Assembly: GCA_025024175.1 (NCBI GenBank)
Contig: QCXZ01000064.1
Span: forward strand, 41,933,325 to 41,997,324
DNA: 64,000 bases
Reading direction: 5' to 3'
Source of the DNA: Rhyzopertha dominica
Lineage: Eukaryota > Arthropoda > Insecta > Coleoptera > Bostrichidae
Below, in pieces: positions 32,120 through 42,728 of the stretch. Within the stretch, counting starts at the first letter, position 1. Each line of letters starts with the position of its first letter. Both the position numbers and the translations under genes were made by a program. The notes below the pieces were generated by a model that did not search any database, was not told the DNA's origin, and was given only the letters and a program-made list of their open reading frames with translations.

Positions 32120-34892
32120 TTAGAGTTACCCACAAGTAGAGGCAGAGGGTCGTGTACCTGTAATTAGGTGATGTCTTAGTCGTCGTCGAGTGTGTACTCG
32201 TATTTCTTTATCTTTTATTTTCAATAAACACGTATTGCCAGGGTTAACTTTAACAATTTTGGCTGGTCCAAGATATTTTTTATTTGCTTTTGACGCTCGA
32301 TCTTCCATTAGTAGTATAGTAAATGGTTTCGCCTTCTTTAAAAGGAAGCTCCGCTTTCCTTTTAGTAGCAACTTTCTCTTTTGTTTGATCAATTTTGTCT
32401 CGAACAGTATTATAAACTATGTTTACTTTATCCAAATGTTGTTTAATATAATTTTCATAGATTTGTTCATTTGTAAATATGTCATTTGGATCTCTAGAAT
32501 TTGTATGTCCAAAAGTTAATGAATAAGGGGAATGACCTGTCGACGAATGTATAGAACTATTATAGGCAATAACACCATACTTTACTATATCATTTAGAGG
32601 ATCATCGAACTGGGTTTCCAGTAATTTTAAATGTTCGATTAATGTGGAATGAAATCTCTCTATTGGTGCATTTGATTCTGGATTTTTCGGAGTAATAAAG
32701 TGTGTTTGAATTTTATGGCTTGCCAATAAGTCTTTGATCATTTTATTATTAAATTCTGTTCCATTGTCTAAAGTTATTTGAGTAGGCGTCCCATAATGTG
32801 CAAAATAAGTAATAAGTGCATGAGAAATGTATATTGGATTTTTTGAAGATACAGGGTATACTTGAGCTAATTTAGAAAACGAATCTATGATAGTGAGAAA
32901 TATTTGCCGCCTATATGAAAATGTATCAATGTATAAATGCTCAAATTTTTTTGCACGGTGTAGGCGTTATATTAATAGGAATATCATAATGTTTACGATC
33001 ATATTTATATTTCTTACATGTTTCACAGAAATTTATGAAGTTTTCGACTGATTTTTGCATATTTGGCCAATAAAAAAGAGCTCTTAGTTTAGTTAATGTT
33101 TCGTTAATGCCTCGATGGTTTGTCTTTCCTTCATGATAGTTTCTAATTATTAATAATTTATCTTCTTCATTCTTGACATCAGTGCGTTTTTGTAAATATC
33201 TCACCAAAATAGGACCATCGTTATTGAATAGTCTACAGTACACTTCACAAAATTCTTTGTACAAATTTTCATCGTCTGTAAATATTGCATAATTGACCTT
33301 TGGTACTAAATATTCTTGGAAAAATTGTTTAATTTTACTTGGTCCGTCTGAATAAGGGATTTGAAGATGAAATTTCTGACGGTTATCAAGTTGTTCTATT
33401 TTACACAAATATGGACCTCTAGAAACAAACATTTGATTGGATCTGGGATTTATAATTTCGTCTTTTATTTGTATACTTTTAGTTTCTGTATCCGTGTCAT
33501 CTGAGTGTATTGTAATTACGTCTATGTCGTCTTGGTCTAGGTCAGGGTCTGGCTCAACGATCATTGACTGTGAGCCTGTGACAGCATTTATTTCAATGTC
33601 AGGTGATAACGCATCAGGGGTGTAGTTACAAATTAAAATTAATATATTACTATTGGAAAATATGTAAGATATCATTAATTTGACCTTTTGCCAATTTAAT
33701 TGATCGAGACCGCATCCTAATCTTGGTATAGCCAATCTAGTAATCTTATGTTTTTCCAATTCATTTCTTAAATTCAGAAGTGTTTTAAACAAATCTGGAT
33801 AAAGCGGTTTATCATAATAATTTCTTTTTGTCACTAAATAGTAGAGATATTGGTCATTCACTTTTTGGAAGGCATCTTCTCCAACAGTTTTATTTTGATT
33901 TATTAGATCATTTAAACCATTGAATTTTTGTTTAAATTGTAAAGCTAACCCAGCATTCATTTTTAAATCTTGGAACACACAATGTGCCAAAGCATATGTT
34001 TTTGGTACTGAAAGAAGGTTTTCATTAATTTCTAATAATTTATCTTTACAAATTGTGAGTTTAGTGTTATTCAAAAAGTTCTCGTAGGTTAAATTCTGTG
34101 ATAGTGATATGCGACTTAGTGCATCTGCGTTCGTATTTAATTTGCCTTTTTTGTATTGAATGGCATAATCAAATTCTGATAATCTCCACCTCACTAATTT
34201 TGAGTTTGGTTCCTTCAAACTAAATAGCCAAGTTAACGGTCTATGGTCTGTATAGATAGTGAATTTCTTTCCATATAAGTAAGGTCGGAAATATTTTGTT
34301 GCCCATACAATTCCCAAAAGTTCTTTTTCGATCGTGCTGTATTTTTGCTCTGTTTCATTTAGTGTACGTGAAGCGTACGCCACTGGTCGATCTGAACCAA
34401 CATTACCTTGCGATAACACTGTTCCAAGTGCGTAGCATCTGTGGTCAACACAAACGGCTTTGTGAAGTCTGGATATTGCAATACAGGGTTATTAGTTAAA
34501 ACGTGTTTAGCCTTTTCGAAAGCAGAAACGTATTCTTTACTTAGCTCTACTTTATTTCCCTTTTTCAGGCATTTCGTTAATGGTTTCGTAATTTTAGCGA
34601 AATCTTTAATGAATCGTCTATAATAGCCTAAAAGACCTTAAAATGACTTAATTTCTTTTTGTGTTTTTGGAATAGGGAAGTTAAGTATTGCTTTGATTTT
34701 GTCTGGATTTGGTTTTACACCATTGGGAGTTACGATATGACCTAAATAAGCTACTTCTTTGTGCATAAATTCTGACTTATCCAATTGAATTTTGAATTTT
34801 GCTTGCCGTAATCTTTCAAAAACTGTTCTTAATTTTTGTACATGTTCTTGTAGTGATGTACTGTAAATGATGATATCATCCATATAAACCAA
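32120..34892 (-). pseudogene. pol: Errantivirus pol: RT end, RNase H, macro domain, integrase
   Basis: 34892-34638 starts with MVYMDDIIIYS (the RT catalytic YMDD) and runs to a stop at 34638. 34419-32941 (492 codons) holds RNase H (residues about 1-105: [31 protein letters not shown]), a macro domain (about 122-267), an acidic spacer, and the integrase zinc finger ([11 protein letters not shown] ... CETCKKYK, about 428-471). The integrase core follows after a frameshift at about 32940: first Asp near 32930, second Asp in TLDNGTEFNN (about 32770), Glu in APIERFHSTL (32660s), then a basic C-terminal part to about 32126. The catalytic residues are all present. Confidence 0.88.
33619..34056 (-). 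other. Macro (Appr-1''-p processing) domain inside errantivirus pol
   Basis: Residues about 122-267 of the 492-codon frame follow the macro-domain pattern of the OARD1/POA1-like group: [20 protein letters not shown] corresponds to 'slaHcVs.Dl.mgaGiA..F', then VG..., [20 protein letters not shown] to 'vyyLVTKxxyxxKPtyxxl', and [15 protein letters not shown] to 'iaiPriGCGLDgLxW', ending in a strand ILILICNY. These are the adenine, ribose and diphosphate loops. It sits in one uninterrupted frame with RNase H upstream and the integrase zinc finger downstream, so it is part of the polyprotein, not a separate insertion. Predicted activity: binding or hydrolysis of ADP-ribose derivatives. Family match from motif memory. 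Confidence 0.85.
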
Positions 34893-34899
34893 TCATTGA

Positions 34900-36321
34900 T
34901 CAATGATCAGTCTGCAGACCTCTTAATATATTGTCCATTGCACGCTGAAAAGTAGAAGGGCTGTTTTTAAGGCCACAGGGCATACGGTTGAATTCATAAA
35001 GTCCTTGTTCTGTAGCAAAAGCTGTTTTTTCGGAATCATCTGGATTCATTTCAATTTGATGGAATCCAGAAGCTAGATCTAATGTCATAAAGTATTGGCT
35101 TCTTCCTAATTTGTCAAGAATATCGGTAATGTTAGGTAAACGGTATCTATCGTCAACTGTTTTTTCATTCAGTTTACGATAATCAATTACCATTCTCCAT
35201 TTCTTTTTACCCGATACATCTGCCTTTTTCGGAACTATCCAGATGGGACTGGACCACGGAGATACTGAAGGTTTTATAATCCCTTGATCTAACATTGAAG
35301 CAATTTGATTTTGGACTTCTTGTTTATGAATAAATGGGTACCTATATGTTTTCGCACGTATTGGCGTTGGATCAGTTAATCGAATGTTATGTTTAATTTG
35401 GTTTTTAAATGTCAGTGGTATGCCCTCACAATGGAAGATATCGCGATATTCGTAACAAAGAGAGCGAATTGCTTTTCTTTCTTCTTGATTTAAGTGAGAA
35501 AGCCTAAGATTCCTTAGGTTTTCTTTCAGCTTAATATCCTGTTGAAATGTTGCACATTGTAAATTTGGATTATCCGAAATTATATCAATTTCGTAAACAT
35601 CAATTGGTTTGCTTAATTCTAGTGACAATTCTTGATCTGTTGGATTTAAAACTGTGGTGCAAGCTTTTCCATTATTAATTTTGACTACAGCAGATGGAAT
35701 GATTAAATTATTGTCAAAACGAATTTGTTCTATATATCCTTCGTTAAAATTTTGTGTTACAGGGAGATCAATTTTTCTTTCACATCGTGGTTCTAGCGTC
35801 ACGTGAAATATACGAATTGGTTCTTTATAAGGCACATAAATCGGAATGGTTGCATTTCTTGTCTCTAATACTTCTTTTCCAATATTTACGCTGGCATTTA
35901 ATTTTTTAAGTAAATCTAAGCCAATTAATCCATCGAATTTTGGATTAAACTCAAATACGTAGAATTTATGCTTTTCTTTGGAATTAAAAATGGGGGGTAA
36001 CGGTAAAGTTACGCTATATTTGTGGTTTGTTGTTTGATGTGCAGTATTTACTTCAAATAGATCGTGTTGAACGTACTTTAAAAATTGCTTCCTGACCAAT
36101 CTTGGGCTTATAAACGTTTTTGTCGAACCAGTATCAATCATAAATTTAGCGTTTAATTTTGGAATTACAATGTACGGAAGATTTGTGTCAGTCTCAGTGT
36201 TTAAATTTATTGTCATTGTTGGGGGCGAACTAGGCCTGGTTGAAAAAATTTTTCCTTGCATAGCTAACTGTTGATAAAATTCATCGGGAATCTGTGCTTC
36301 CTCTGGAATTTCTTGTGGCAT
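34900..36321 (-). pseudogene. pol: Errantivirus protease and reverse transcriptase N-terminal part
   Basis: 473-codon frame. Protease near residue 55-80: KLNAKFMIDTGSTKTFISPRL (D-T-G). A long spacer follows. RT begins at about residue 300: ITDPTPI-like region, PIWIVPKKADVSGKKKWRMV, IDYRKLNEKTVDDRYRLPNI, FMTLDLASGFHQIEMNPDD (catalytic Asp), FNRMPCGLKNSPSTFQRAMD. It stops at 34900 just before the YMDD box, which resumes 8 bases on in another frame, so a single short frameshift separates the two RT halves. The protein would mature Gag-Pol and copy the RNA genome. Layout is standard for gypsy/17.6-type elements. Confidence 0.9.
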
Positions 36322-36339
36322 AGGGGGAAATTCTGGATA

Positions 36340-37547
36340 CTATGTATCTATGGACGCTAGTCTAACAGCTTCGACTTTTTCGTCCTCAGATGGATCCCAA
36401 ATTAAATAATTTTGTGACTCATTAGCGTTATTAATATTTTGATAATTTAATTCTTCGAACGTGAAATTTGGTTTTTGTGTAATATATGGTCTAATAGACG
36501 GTGGTATTCGTCTGGTGTTACCTGAAGAAGTGTCCATTGGCGTGGGTTTAAAGAAACTGTGATGTGGACGTGTTGGAAAAAACATTTTTTGGTTGCCATT
36601 GTGGCTTGAAATTTGGCTGTTGAAATCTCTGTTGAGATTGCCCTTGTGAAAAATACTTCTGCTGATAGCAGGTGGTAGAAATACTGGTTGCGATTTTGGA
36701 AAGCTATTTACATACGGATTTCGCCAATTTACAGGAAATTGTTATAAATAGGCGTAATTCTTTGATTAAATTGTCCAATATTTTGAGGCAACGGATTTCG
36801 AATTAGACCTGATTTTTGATTATTTGACTGATTTATACCATGATGTCTCGCATAGTTGAAATTTTCTTCTTCAAGCACGATTGACATTGCTTTTTCCAAT
36901 GTTTTTGGTTTTTGTAACCTCACTGCTAAGCCTAGATTACCAGTAAGTCCCGTTAAAAATGCATCTAGTGCACGTTGATGGTATATTTCGGTTTTGATAA
37001 TTTTCGTTTGTTCATTTGGTTCTGTCAATTTTACACATTATAAAAGGAGACTCCGTACGTCTTGACACCTCATACCAAACTGATAAGCAGTTTCATTACG
37101 CACAGGCTTTAAAGACATTAAATCTCTTAACAAACAGTTCTCATCTCTTTGATCACCGAAAAATTGAATTAATAATTTACGAATATTTGGCCATGTGTCA
37201 GCATCGTTTCTGTTACCGATTAGAGTTGCTGCACGACCTGTTAATGTTGACAATATTGCTCTTAAGAGAAAACTATTTACAGGGTTATTTAAATTTATCA
37301 AGTCAGCAAAACTCATCAAGTAGTCGCAACTTGAAATAAACAACGATAATGTAGCAGGTTCTCCGTAGTATACGGGAACTGCTTGCAAGTGCATCTTATC
37401 GAAAGCCATATTTACAAAGCTATTATTACGAGTACTATTCAAAATATTACTGGAACTATTATTATTTGTCGTTGTATTATTTATTATTTCTATTAAATCG
37501 TTTTGTAACGTGTTATAAATATTGATATTTGATTCTTCTCTTGACAT
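36340..37547 (-). pseudogene. gag: Errantivirus Gag
   Basis: 37547-37038 begins MSREESNINIYNTLQNDLIE, has a poly-Asn patch and the capsid part (LQAVPVYYGEPATLSLFISS, TLTGRAATLIGNRNDADTWP, LIQFFGDQRDENCLLRDLM, YQFGMRCQDVRSLL). After a frameshift the capsid ends in 37028-36729 (RALDAFLTGLTGNLGLAVRL, TLEKAMSIVLEEENF). The last block, 36585-36340, is Pro-rich and ends next to pol with no zinc knuckle, as is usual for errantivirus-type Gag. Frameshifts at about 37030 and 36650. Confidence 0.87.
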
Positions 37548-37628
37548 TAATAATTAATAAACAGTGAAAATTTTATATTCACTTACGATTTTCGTTTCAT
37601 TACTATTCTTAATTCTAACGGGGATCCT

Positions 37629-37725
37629 TCGGCGATGCTTGTCCTCCGGATCCTAGGCTAGGTTGGTCTGTCGGCGATGCTTGTCCTCTGGACCTGGGAC
37701 ACCTTCGGCGATGCTTGTCCTCCGG
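37629..37725 (-). repeat. Three short repeats in the errantivirus leader
   Basis: TCGGCGATGCTTGTCCTC occurs at 37629, 37671 and 37705 (plus-strand view), followed by Y-GG, at 42- and 34-base spacing, in the untranslated leader between primer site and gag. GC-rich against an AT-rich element. Confidence 0.85.
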
Positions 37726-37803
37726 GTCTAGAGGCGTGAATTGCCAGTAGACGGTTAAAACCGAAGACTTTGAAGACGATTTTTGTTCTTCTTGGCCTCT
37801 GGC

Positions 37804-37821
37804 AATCCTACTGACTGCGCC
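37804..37821 (-). other. Errantivirus primer-binding site (tRNA-Ser type)
   Basis: Minus strand, starting with the last T of the LTR: TGGCGCAGTCAGTAGGAT. This resembles the serine-tRNA primer sites of Drosophila 17.6/297-type elements. It overlaps the LTR by one base, as in that group. Confidence 0.75.
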
Positions 37822-38267
37822 AGTTAAGTTTCGAGTTGAAACAACTTGCTTTTTAAAACAATTTATTTTACTCAAAACTTTAACACGAACAATTACACTT
37901 TTACAATCACTTGATATGCACTCAAGAGCTTGTTAGTATAAGAGTTATATATGTTGAAAATCATAGGCTTATATACTATTGGTTAGTGCTGAATAATCAT
38001 ATTTGACATAAACAACTGATTAATAGAATGTTCTAGAACCTAAACTACGTATAATATATTAAAGCCCTTACAACTACCTATTGTTGCAATTTATAAACAA
38101 TAGTCAATTTTTATGGCTTTAAATACATTTTGCTGACACTAAAGTAGTGTAGCAATTACGCATTAATATTGAATCATAAACAGGATGTTATTGTATTATA
38201 ATATTTCATATTTAAAGTATAAACAGATTATTATTATAAAGGACTTATTATTTGTAAATATGTAACT
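37822..38267 (-). repeat. Errantivirus 5' LTR
   Basis: 446 bp, same ends as the left LTR; followed by the duplicated GACC at 38268-38271 and then by Helitron B sequence. Confidence 0.95.
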
Positions 38268-38271
38268 GACC

Positions 38272-39079
38272 GCCGTCGTGATCTAAAAGATGGATCCACA
38301 TTTGAGTTATTGGCGGCAATGTTGGGTCGTAGGGTATGATCGAGGCTATTTCATTTGTTTCGTGCAAATGGTATTCCCTATTAAACCTGTCGCGATGTTG
38401 TCCAACAAATTTGATTGTGTAGTTAAGAGCAGGTTGCTTATTTGCCTGTTGTGCTTGTCGTTGTTGTTCGTAAACCTCTTGTGCACTTCGGTATATATGT
38501 GCGAAAATATTTATATTGTGCAAACAATTTGTAATAAGACGAATAATTCCAGGATCTACTTGGAACTGTCCTGTGTTGGTAATTCTTTGTGTAATTGCGT
38601 CGTCGGGATCCATAAAATATAAAGAAGCGTAATTCTGACCTTGACGTTGGATGTGAACGTCAGAATAGTTCACGTAAACCTTGCCTTAGATTGCGTATAC
38701 ATAGTAAGGTCCGTTACCTGGTATGTTTCTCAGATTTGTTCTCACGCTGCAAAACTGGAAGGCGTTACTGTAAATGGGGATTTTGTTCCTAAACTCCCTT
38801 GATCGGATGTCTTGTCCGTCTAGCAGTCCTCTCATTTCCGCTGGATATGGGGATATAGGAGTTAAGCGATCTTTTCTTTCTTACAACACCTCGTATACTC
38901 GTTTAGTGTGATAATTTCGTATAGGAAGTACTTNGCAATAACCACATGTGCGATTCATCATGCCGACGTAGTGTTCTTGTACTTCTTGATGATTTACAGC
39001 TGCAAGATATAATACTCCGGGATGTCTTTGCCGTATTTGATCGATATACTGCTGTGTTTCATCTGTGGGGGTGTGTGCG
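38272..39079 (-). pseudogene. Helitron B N-terminal region
   Basis: Minus-strand residues YPAEMRGLLDGQDIR, CSVRTNLRNIPGNGPYYVYA and VNYSDVHIQRQGQNYASLYF, then FQVDPGIIRLITNCLHNINI, YTIKFVGQHRDRFNREYHLH and PPITQMWIHLLDHDGG: the N-terminal stretch of RepHel proteins, also seen degraded at 8990-9196. It joins to 25240 once the errantivirus is removed. A stop near 38687, a frameshift and one ambiguous base (38934) are present. The left Helitron end is lost where the Gypsy LTR begins at about 39080. Confidence 0.8.
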
Positions 39080-39563
39080 TGTGATTAAAACGGTCAAGTT
39101 GAATTAGATTTAGATTCACAGTTTATTTCTCGTGCGATACGTTAGCTTCTATTCGAACGCGAGCTAAGACTAGACTGTACAAAAATCTTATTCCTAACCA
39201 GCAAGAAAATAGTAGTGGGGTTAATATTGAAATTGCCTAGAAAGTCCGAGCCCTTTGTCGGCGAGGATTAGTGAGTTAAGTGCAAGGTTAGTTTACAGCG
39301 AGAGAATAGAACAGTAAAAGTTGAACAAAGCGAAGCGGTAGAAGGTAATAAAATATTTGTCGGCAAAGCAAGTTGAAAGGTTAGTCAGCATGCGAAGTAT
39401 TTGGAAAAACCCAAAGTAGGTAGTAGTTATGCTTAAACCGAAATTTAGACGCGATAGATAGATACAGTTTTAGAAATATTTACATTTAACATTAATATAT
39501 ACATAGGAAATTTACGATTAATATATACAATATAATTACAAATATATGGTAGTGATCCCCACA
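39080..39563 (-). repeat. CsRn1-like Gypsy 3' LTR
   Basis: Ends ...CCCCACA at 39563 right against the polypurine tract (minus strand GCAGGGGGGTAC). The outer end is taken at TGTGATTAAAAC (39080) where Helitron B sequence stops; a start at 39072 is also possible because the flank is TG-rich. Confidence 0.65.
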
Positions 39564-39587
39564 GTACCCCCCTGCTAGTAAATTTCC

Positions 39588-40590
39588 CTACGGGAATCTA
39601 GCCTGAAAGCGATCCGGGAATCGCACTCGCCTGGTGATTCCTGGAAAAGGACTGCTAGTAGGCTGCGGGTCAGCTGCAGGATCATCTAGAATGATGCTGG
39701 GTAGATTCGGCTGCTGTGATGTTGACGGCACTGGATCGTCGTTCATCACGTAGGCTGGCTTGAGGCGATCTATAGACACTGTGACATCGCGTCCGTTGAC
39801 CTGGACAACGAGCGTCTTCGGTGAGCGGCTGACGACACGGTAAGAGCCATCGTAAGGATGCTGCAGCATCTGCTTTGAAGAATCATGTCGAATAAAGACA
39901 TGGTCCGCTGTGGCGAGATCTTTGAAGACAAAGACCTTCTGGTTGGCATGGCTGGATGCTTGTTTGGGCTGCAGGGACTGGTGACGCAGCTGTGTTACAA
40001 ACTCGGCTGCATTATTCAAGTAACTGTCATTCTCGAGTGTAGCGAGGAATTCGCCAGGAAGACGCAGTGACTGCCCATAAAGCATGTCGGCTGCTGTAGC
40101 CTGCAGGTCCTCCTTCCATGAAGCTCGGATGCTCAGAAGTACCGTGGGAAGAACTTCCGTTCAGCGGGCGGTGTTGTGGCACATTATCGCTGCCTGTGAA
40201 GCCGCTCGACCATGCCATTGGCCGCAGGGTGGTAGGCGGTGGTCCGTATGTGTGTCGCACCTAGCAAACAATTCAACTGCTTAAAAAGGTGTGATTCAAA
40301 TTGCCTACCTTGGTCAGTTGTGATCCGTGAAGGGACTCCGAAACGAGCAATCCATGTCTCGTAAAAAGCACGGGCTACTGTTGCAGCGTCCTGGTTACGT
40401 ATGGGAGTAGCCTCTGGCCAGCGGGNGTAACGNTCAACCATGGTCAAGCAATAACGGAATCCTTCGGCGGATGGCATGATGACAATGTCAATATGGACGT
40501 GTTCAAAGCGTTGTGATGTTAATGGCAAATTTACAGTAGGTGAAGATACATGTCGGGTTATCTTTGAACGCTGACAATCTAGACATCTGT
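39588..40590 (-). pseudogene. pol: CsRn1-like integrase
   Basis: Zinc-finger tail RCLDCQRSKITRHV near 40585-40545. Core 40528-40184: FEHVHIDIVIMPS (Asp 1), [15 protein letters not shown] (Asp 2), [14 protein letters not shown] (Glu). After a frameshift near 40190 (a short alternative-frame overlap runs to 40027), 40085-39588 has LYGQSLRLPGEFL, VFIRHDSSKQMLQHPYDG and VTVSIDRLKPAYV, the GPY/F-like and C-terminal part. Two ambiguous bases at 40426 and 40433. Would insert cDNA into chromosomes. Confidence 0.85.
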
Positions 40591-40600
40591 ATTTTTTAAA

Positions 40601-41005
40601 GGTTTTATAAAATACAATTCATTGCCACGTCATGTTAGATCTGCTAAATCTCTTAGATGCTTCAAATCACAGTTGCTGGTTTGTATTAAAGGCACTGTTT
40701 AATTTGTTTTGTGTATTCATGTTGAACATTAAGCAAATTAATAAATGTTATTTTTCAATGTATCCAACACTCAATAAAGTGTATTATTATTATTACTTTA
40801 TTTACATTTTTAAATGTGTGATTTACGAGTTTTAACAAATCGTAATAATAACTTGTAACGCCTGTTTCGGTTGTACTTTCAGTGGCACAGGACTCGACGT
40901 GTCCAGTTGTACTTCAGCGGTTCCTTTGTGTATAAACGTAATGATACAGATGAACCACCAACTGTAATTGCCTTCTTACCATATATCAGACGAGCAACTG
41001 ACACA
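40601..41005. other. Unassigned stretch
   Basis: AT-rich, no supported coding sequence. Nothing recognisable beyond a short TAT-repeat near 40785. Confidence 0.4.
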
Positions 41006-41440
41006 TCAGTAAATGATTCAGCATTTTGACTATACCGCGTTAGGCCAGGATGTGCATTTACTATATTTCTTTGTAAATGTTTTGTTCTCGGACCTGATAA
41101 AACTTCTCTACTTCATGCCAGACGGGGCAATGTATTCACTGCCTCTCAGATCTGCTTCCTGTACCTCATCATTAGGCTCTTCATCTGAACTTTCCTGAGA
41201 ATGACATTCGAGATTGTCATCCTCCGATTCTGACACAATTTCTTGAAGAAACTCGACTCCAGTACTATCAGATATATCATCTTCGTCATCATATTTTTCT
41301 TCAGAATCTGAAGTGTCGCCGAATTTTTCTGCAACTGCGGCAAGCAAACTACTGTAAACATAACCTCAAACTGTAACTGACACATAGGTGGAAGCACAAT
41401 CGCCAACACTCGAAAACAAAAAATTACTAAACTAAAGTTC
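41006..41440 (-). mobile_element. piggyBac fragment (N-terminal part of a sibling copy)
   Basis: Equals 19020-19640 of the full element: the same acidic N-terminal reading (FGDTSDSEEKYDDEDDISD, SESEDDNLECHSQESSDEE) and the same downstream 'ggaagcacaatcgccaacac'. It has an internal deletion of about 200 bases after 'gcggcaagc' and lacks the terminal repeat and TTAA on the right, where it meets the partial DIRS. Fragment too short to encode transposase. Confidence 0.87.
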
Positions 41441-41444
41441 GAAG

Positions 41445-42634
41445 TTCGAATCCTGCTCCAGTTTTAAGCTATTTATCAAATATGTACCCTTTAACAGAAT
41501 TATCAATGTCAGATCTAACGGTTAAGTTTGTTACTCTATTGGTACTTATAACTGCACATAGGGTTCAGACCTTTACTAAGATAAGTTTGGGAAACATAAT
41601 CAAAACCGGATAGAAATAAAAATCACTGTTAGGATCAAGACTTCTCGTCCAGGATCTTTTAGCCATTACTAGTTATTCCCTATTTTACAGAAAACTCAAG
41701 CTTGTGTTTGGCATCGGTCATAAATTATTATATCAAAGCGACAGCAAACAGTCGTTCTGAGGGTATGGGCCAGTTGATACTAACTGTTAGAAAACCTATT
41801 CATCCTGCATCCACGCAGAGAATGAGTAAGTGGATAAAAACTGCGTTGTCTTCAGCAGGTATAGACACCGTACGTTTTACTAGATATAGCACAAGACATG
41901 CAGCAACGTCTGCTGCCTTTAGAGCAGGTGTGTCTGTTGAACAAATCTGCAGAACGGCTGGGTGGACTGATAAATCGGAAATGTTCAACAAATTTTACAA
42001 TAAACTTGTAACTAGTTTATCAACAGTTTTTGCTAAAGGAGTTTTGAAGAATATTTAATTGTTAGTATGAATGTTTTGTTCTGTAGATCTGGATAGGTGA
42101 TATGTTCTATTATTCTTAACATTTACTATATACACCGTTATAATTTATATAATGTATATAAAATGTGAGTTAAATATATTGCTTCCTTATGTATTTTTTG
42201 TATTCTTTGGAATCATCCTGCCTAGATCGTTCTGCGCTGAACATCTACAAGTAGTATTGTAATTCGAGAACAGCATTATGAAATATAATTAAAAGATCAA
42301 TCGACTTACCTGTAAGGAAGATTGATCGAAATTATATGAATAATGCCGTTCGAAGAATTACAATCACGCCCATTAATATAGATTATACATTTTTAAAACC
42401 CTCCCAAAAATCTTAAGTGAACGATCTAGGGTAATTCCTCAAAATAGCAGTGAGTTAGTTCGAATGGACAGCGCTGTTGCAGAGTGTGGAGGGAGCAGGG
42501 ATTTTTGCTATGAATTATCGTGACAAGGCGCGCGCACAAAATTGCGGCTACAAGTAGTATTGTAATTCTTTGAACGGCATTCATATAATTTCGATCAATC
42601 TTCCTTACAGATAAGTCGATTGATCTTTTAATTA
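41445..42634 (+). mobile_element. Partial DIRS copy (3' end)
   Basis: Nearly identical in order to 29428-30604 of the full DIRS: recombinase C-terminal half, internal complementary region (about 42246-42363) and right terminal repeat. It starts abruptly after the piggyBac fragment, probably from a 5' truncation or recombination. A small insertion near 42080 ('ttctgtagatctggataggt') distinguishes it. Its outer end is interrupted by a TA-flanked MITE at 42635. Confidence 0.9.
41702..42058 (+). pseudogene. Tyrosine recombinase C-terminal half of the partial DIRS
   Basis: Reads INYYIKATANSRSEGMGQLI, then RFTRYSTRHAATSAAFRAG and TAGWTDKSEMFNKFYNK, differing from the full copy at a handful of residues. 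It contains the catalytic box with Tyr for His (YSTR), Trp and the nucleophilic Tyr, but lacks the N-terminal half and the first Arg frame is broken upstream (41460-41610). Confidence 0.88.
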
Positions 42635-42728
42635 GGCTTTTTAAGATTACGTCATCCAATATGGCGTCCAGGGGGCAAAAAGCGCATGGGACGCGCCTGC
42701 GAAACCCTGGAAACGGACGCGTGGCTGA

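Larger units (their letters stand above)
25245..38267 (-). mobile_element. Errantivirus-type Gypsy with env and a macro domain
   Basis: Complete Ty3/Gypsy provirus-like element on the minus strand, flanked by the 4-bp duplication GACC (25241-25244, 38268-38271). LTRs of 446 bp start AGTTA and end TAACT (plus-strand view), as in Drosophila gypsy/17.6-type elements. Order: 5' LTR (right), tRNA-Ser-type primer site, leader with short repeats, gag, protease-RT-RNase H-macro-integrase, env, polypurine tract, 3' LTR (left). A DIRS element (25811-30610) splits it between env and the polypurine tract. The LTRs differ at 3 of 446 bases (near 25330, 25528 and 25618), which points to recent insertion, yet pol and env contain several frameshifts and stops. 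Confidence 0.93.
16764..39079 (-). mobile_element. Helitron B, split by three primary nested insertions
   Basis: One Helitron read on the minus strand in four pieces: 38272-39079 (N-terminal zone), 23001-25240 (Rep and start of helicase), the 17-base scrap 19676-19692, and 16764-17501 (helicase C-terminal part). The pieces join cleanly when the piggyBac (17502-19675), hAT (19693-22992) and errantivirus (25245-38267) and their target duplications are removed. The reconstructed order matches Helitron A. The N-terminal end is cut at about 39079 by a CsRn1-like Gypsy LTR. Helitron B is therefore the oldest layer of the 22-kb nest. Confidence 0.85.
39080..40600 (-). mobile_element. CsRn1-like Gypsy, 3' half only
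   Basis: Minus strand: integrase and pol C-terminus (39588-40590), polypurine tract (39564-39577), 3' LTR (about 39080-39563). RT, Gag and 5' LTR are missing; the break is at about 40600. The 'LYGQSLRLPGEF' and 'SIDRLKPAYV' blocks are hallmarks of CsRn1-group integrases. A second member lies at the right window edge. Confidence 0.85.

Noticed and set aside
33437..33625. Plus-strand frame over the acidic spacer of errantivirus pol
   Set aside because: Shadow of the long minus-strand pol frame.
33619..34056. Macro domain as an unrelated host gene exon
   Set aside because: It is in uninterrupted frame with RNase H and the integrase finger, with no splice sites or duplication at its borders.
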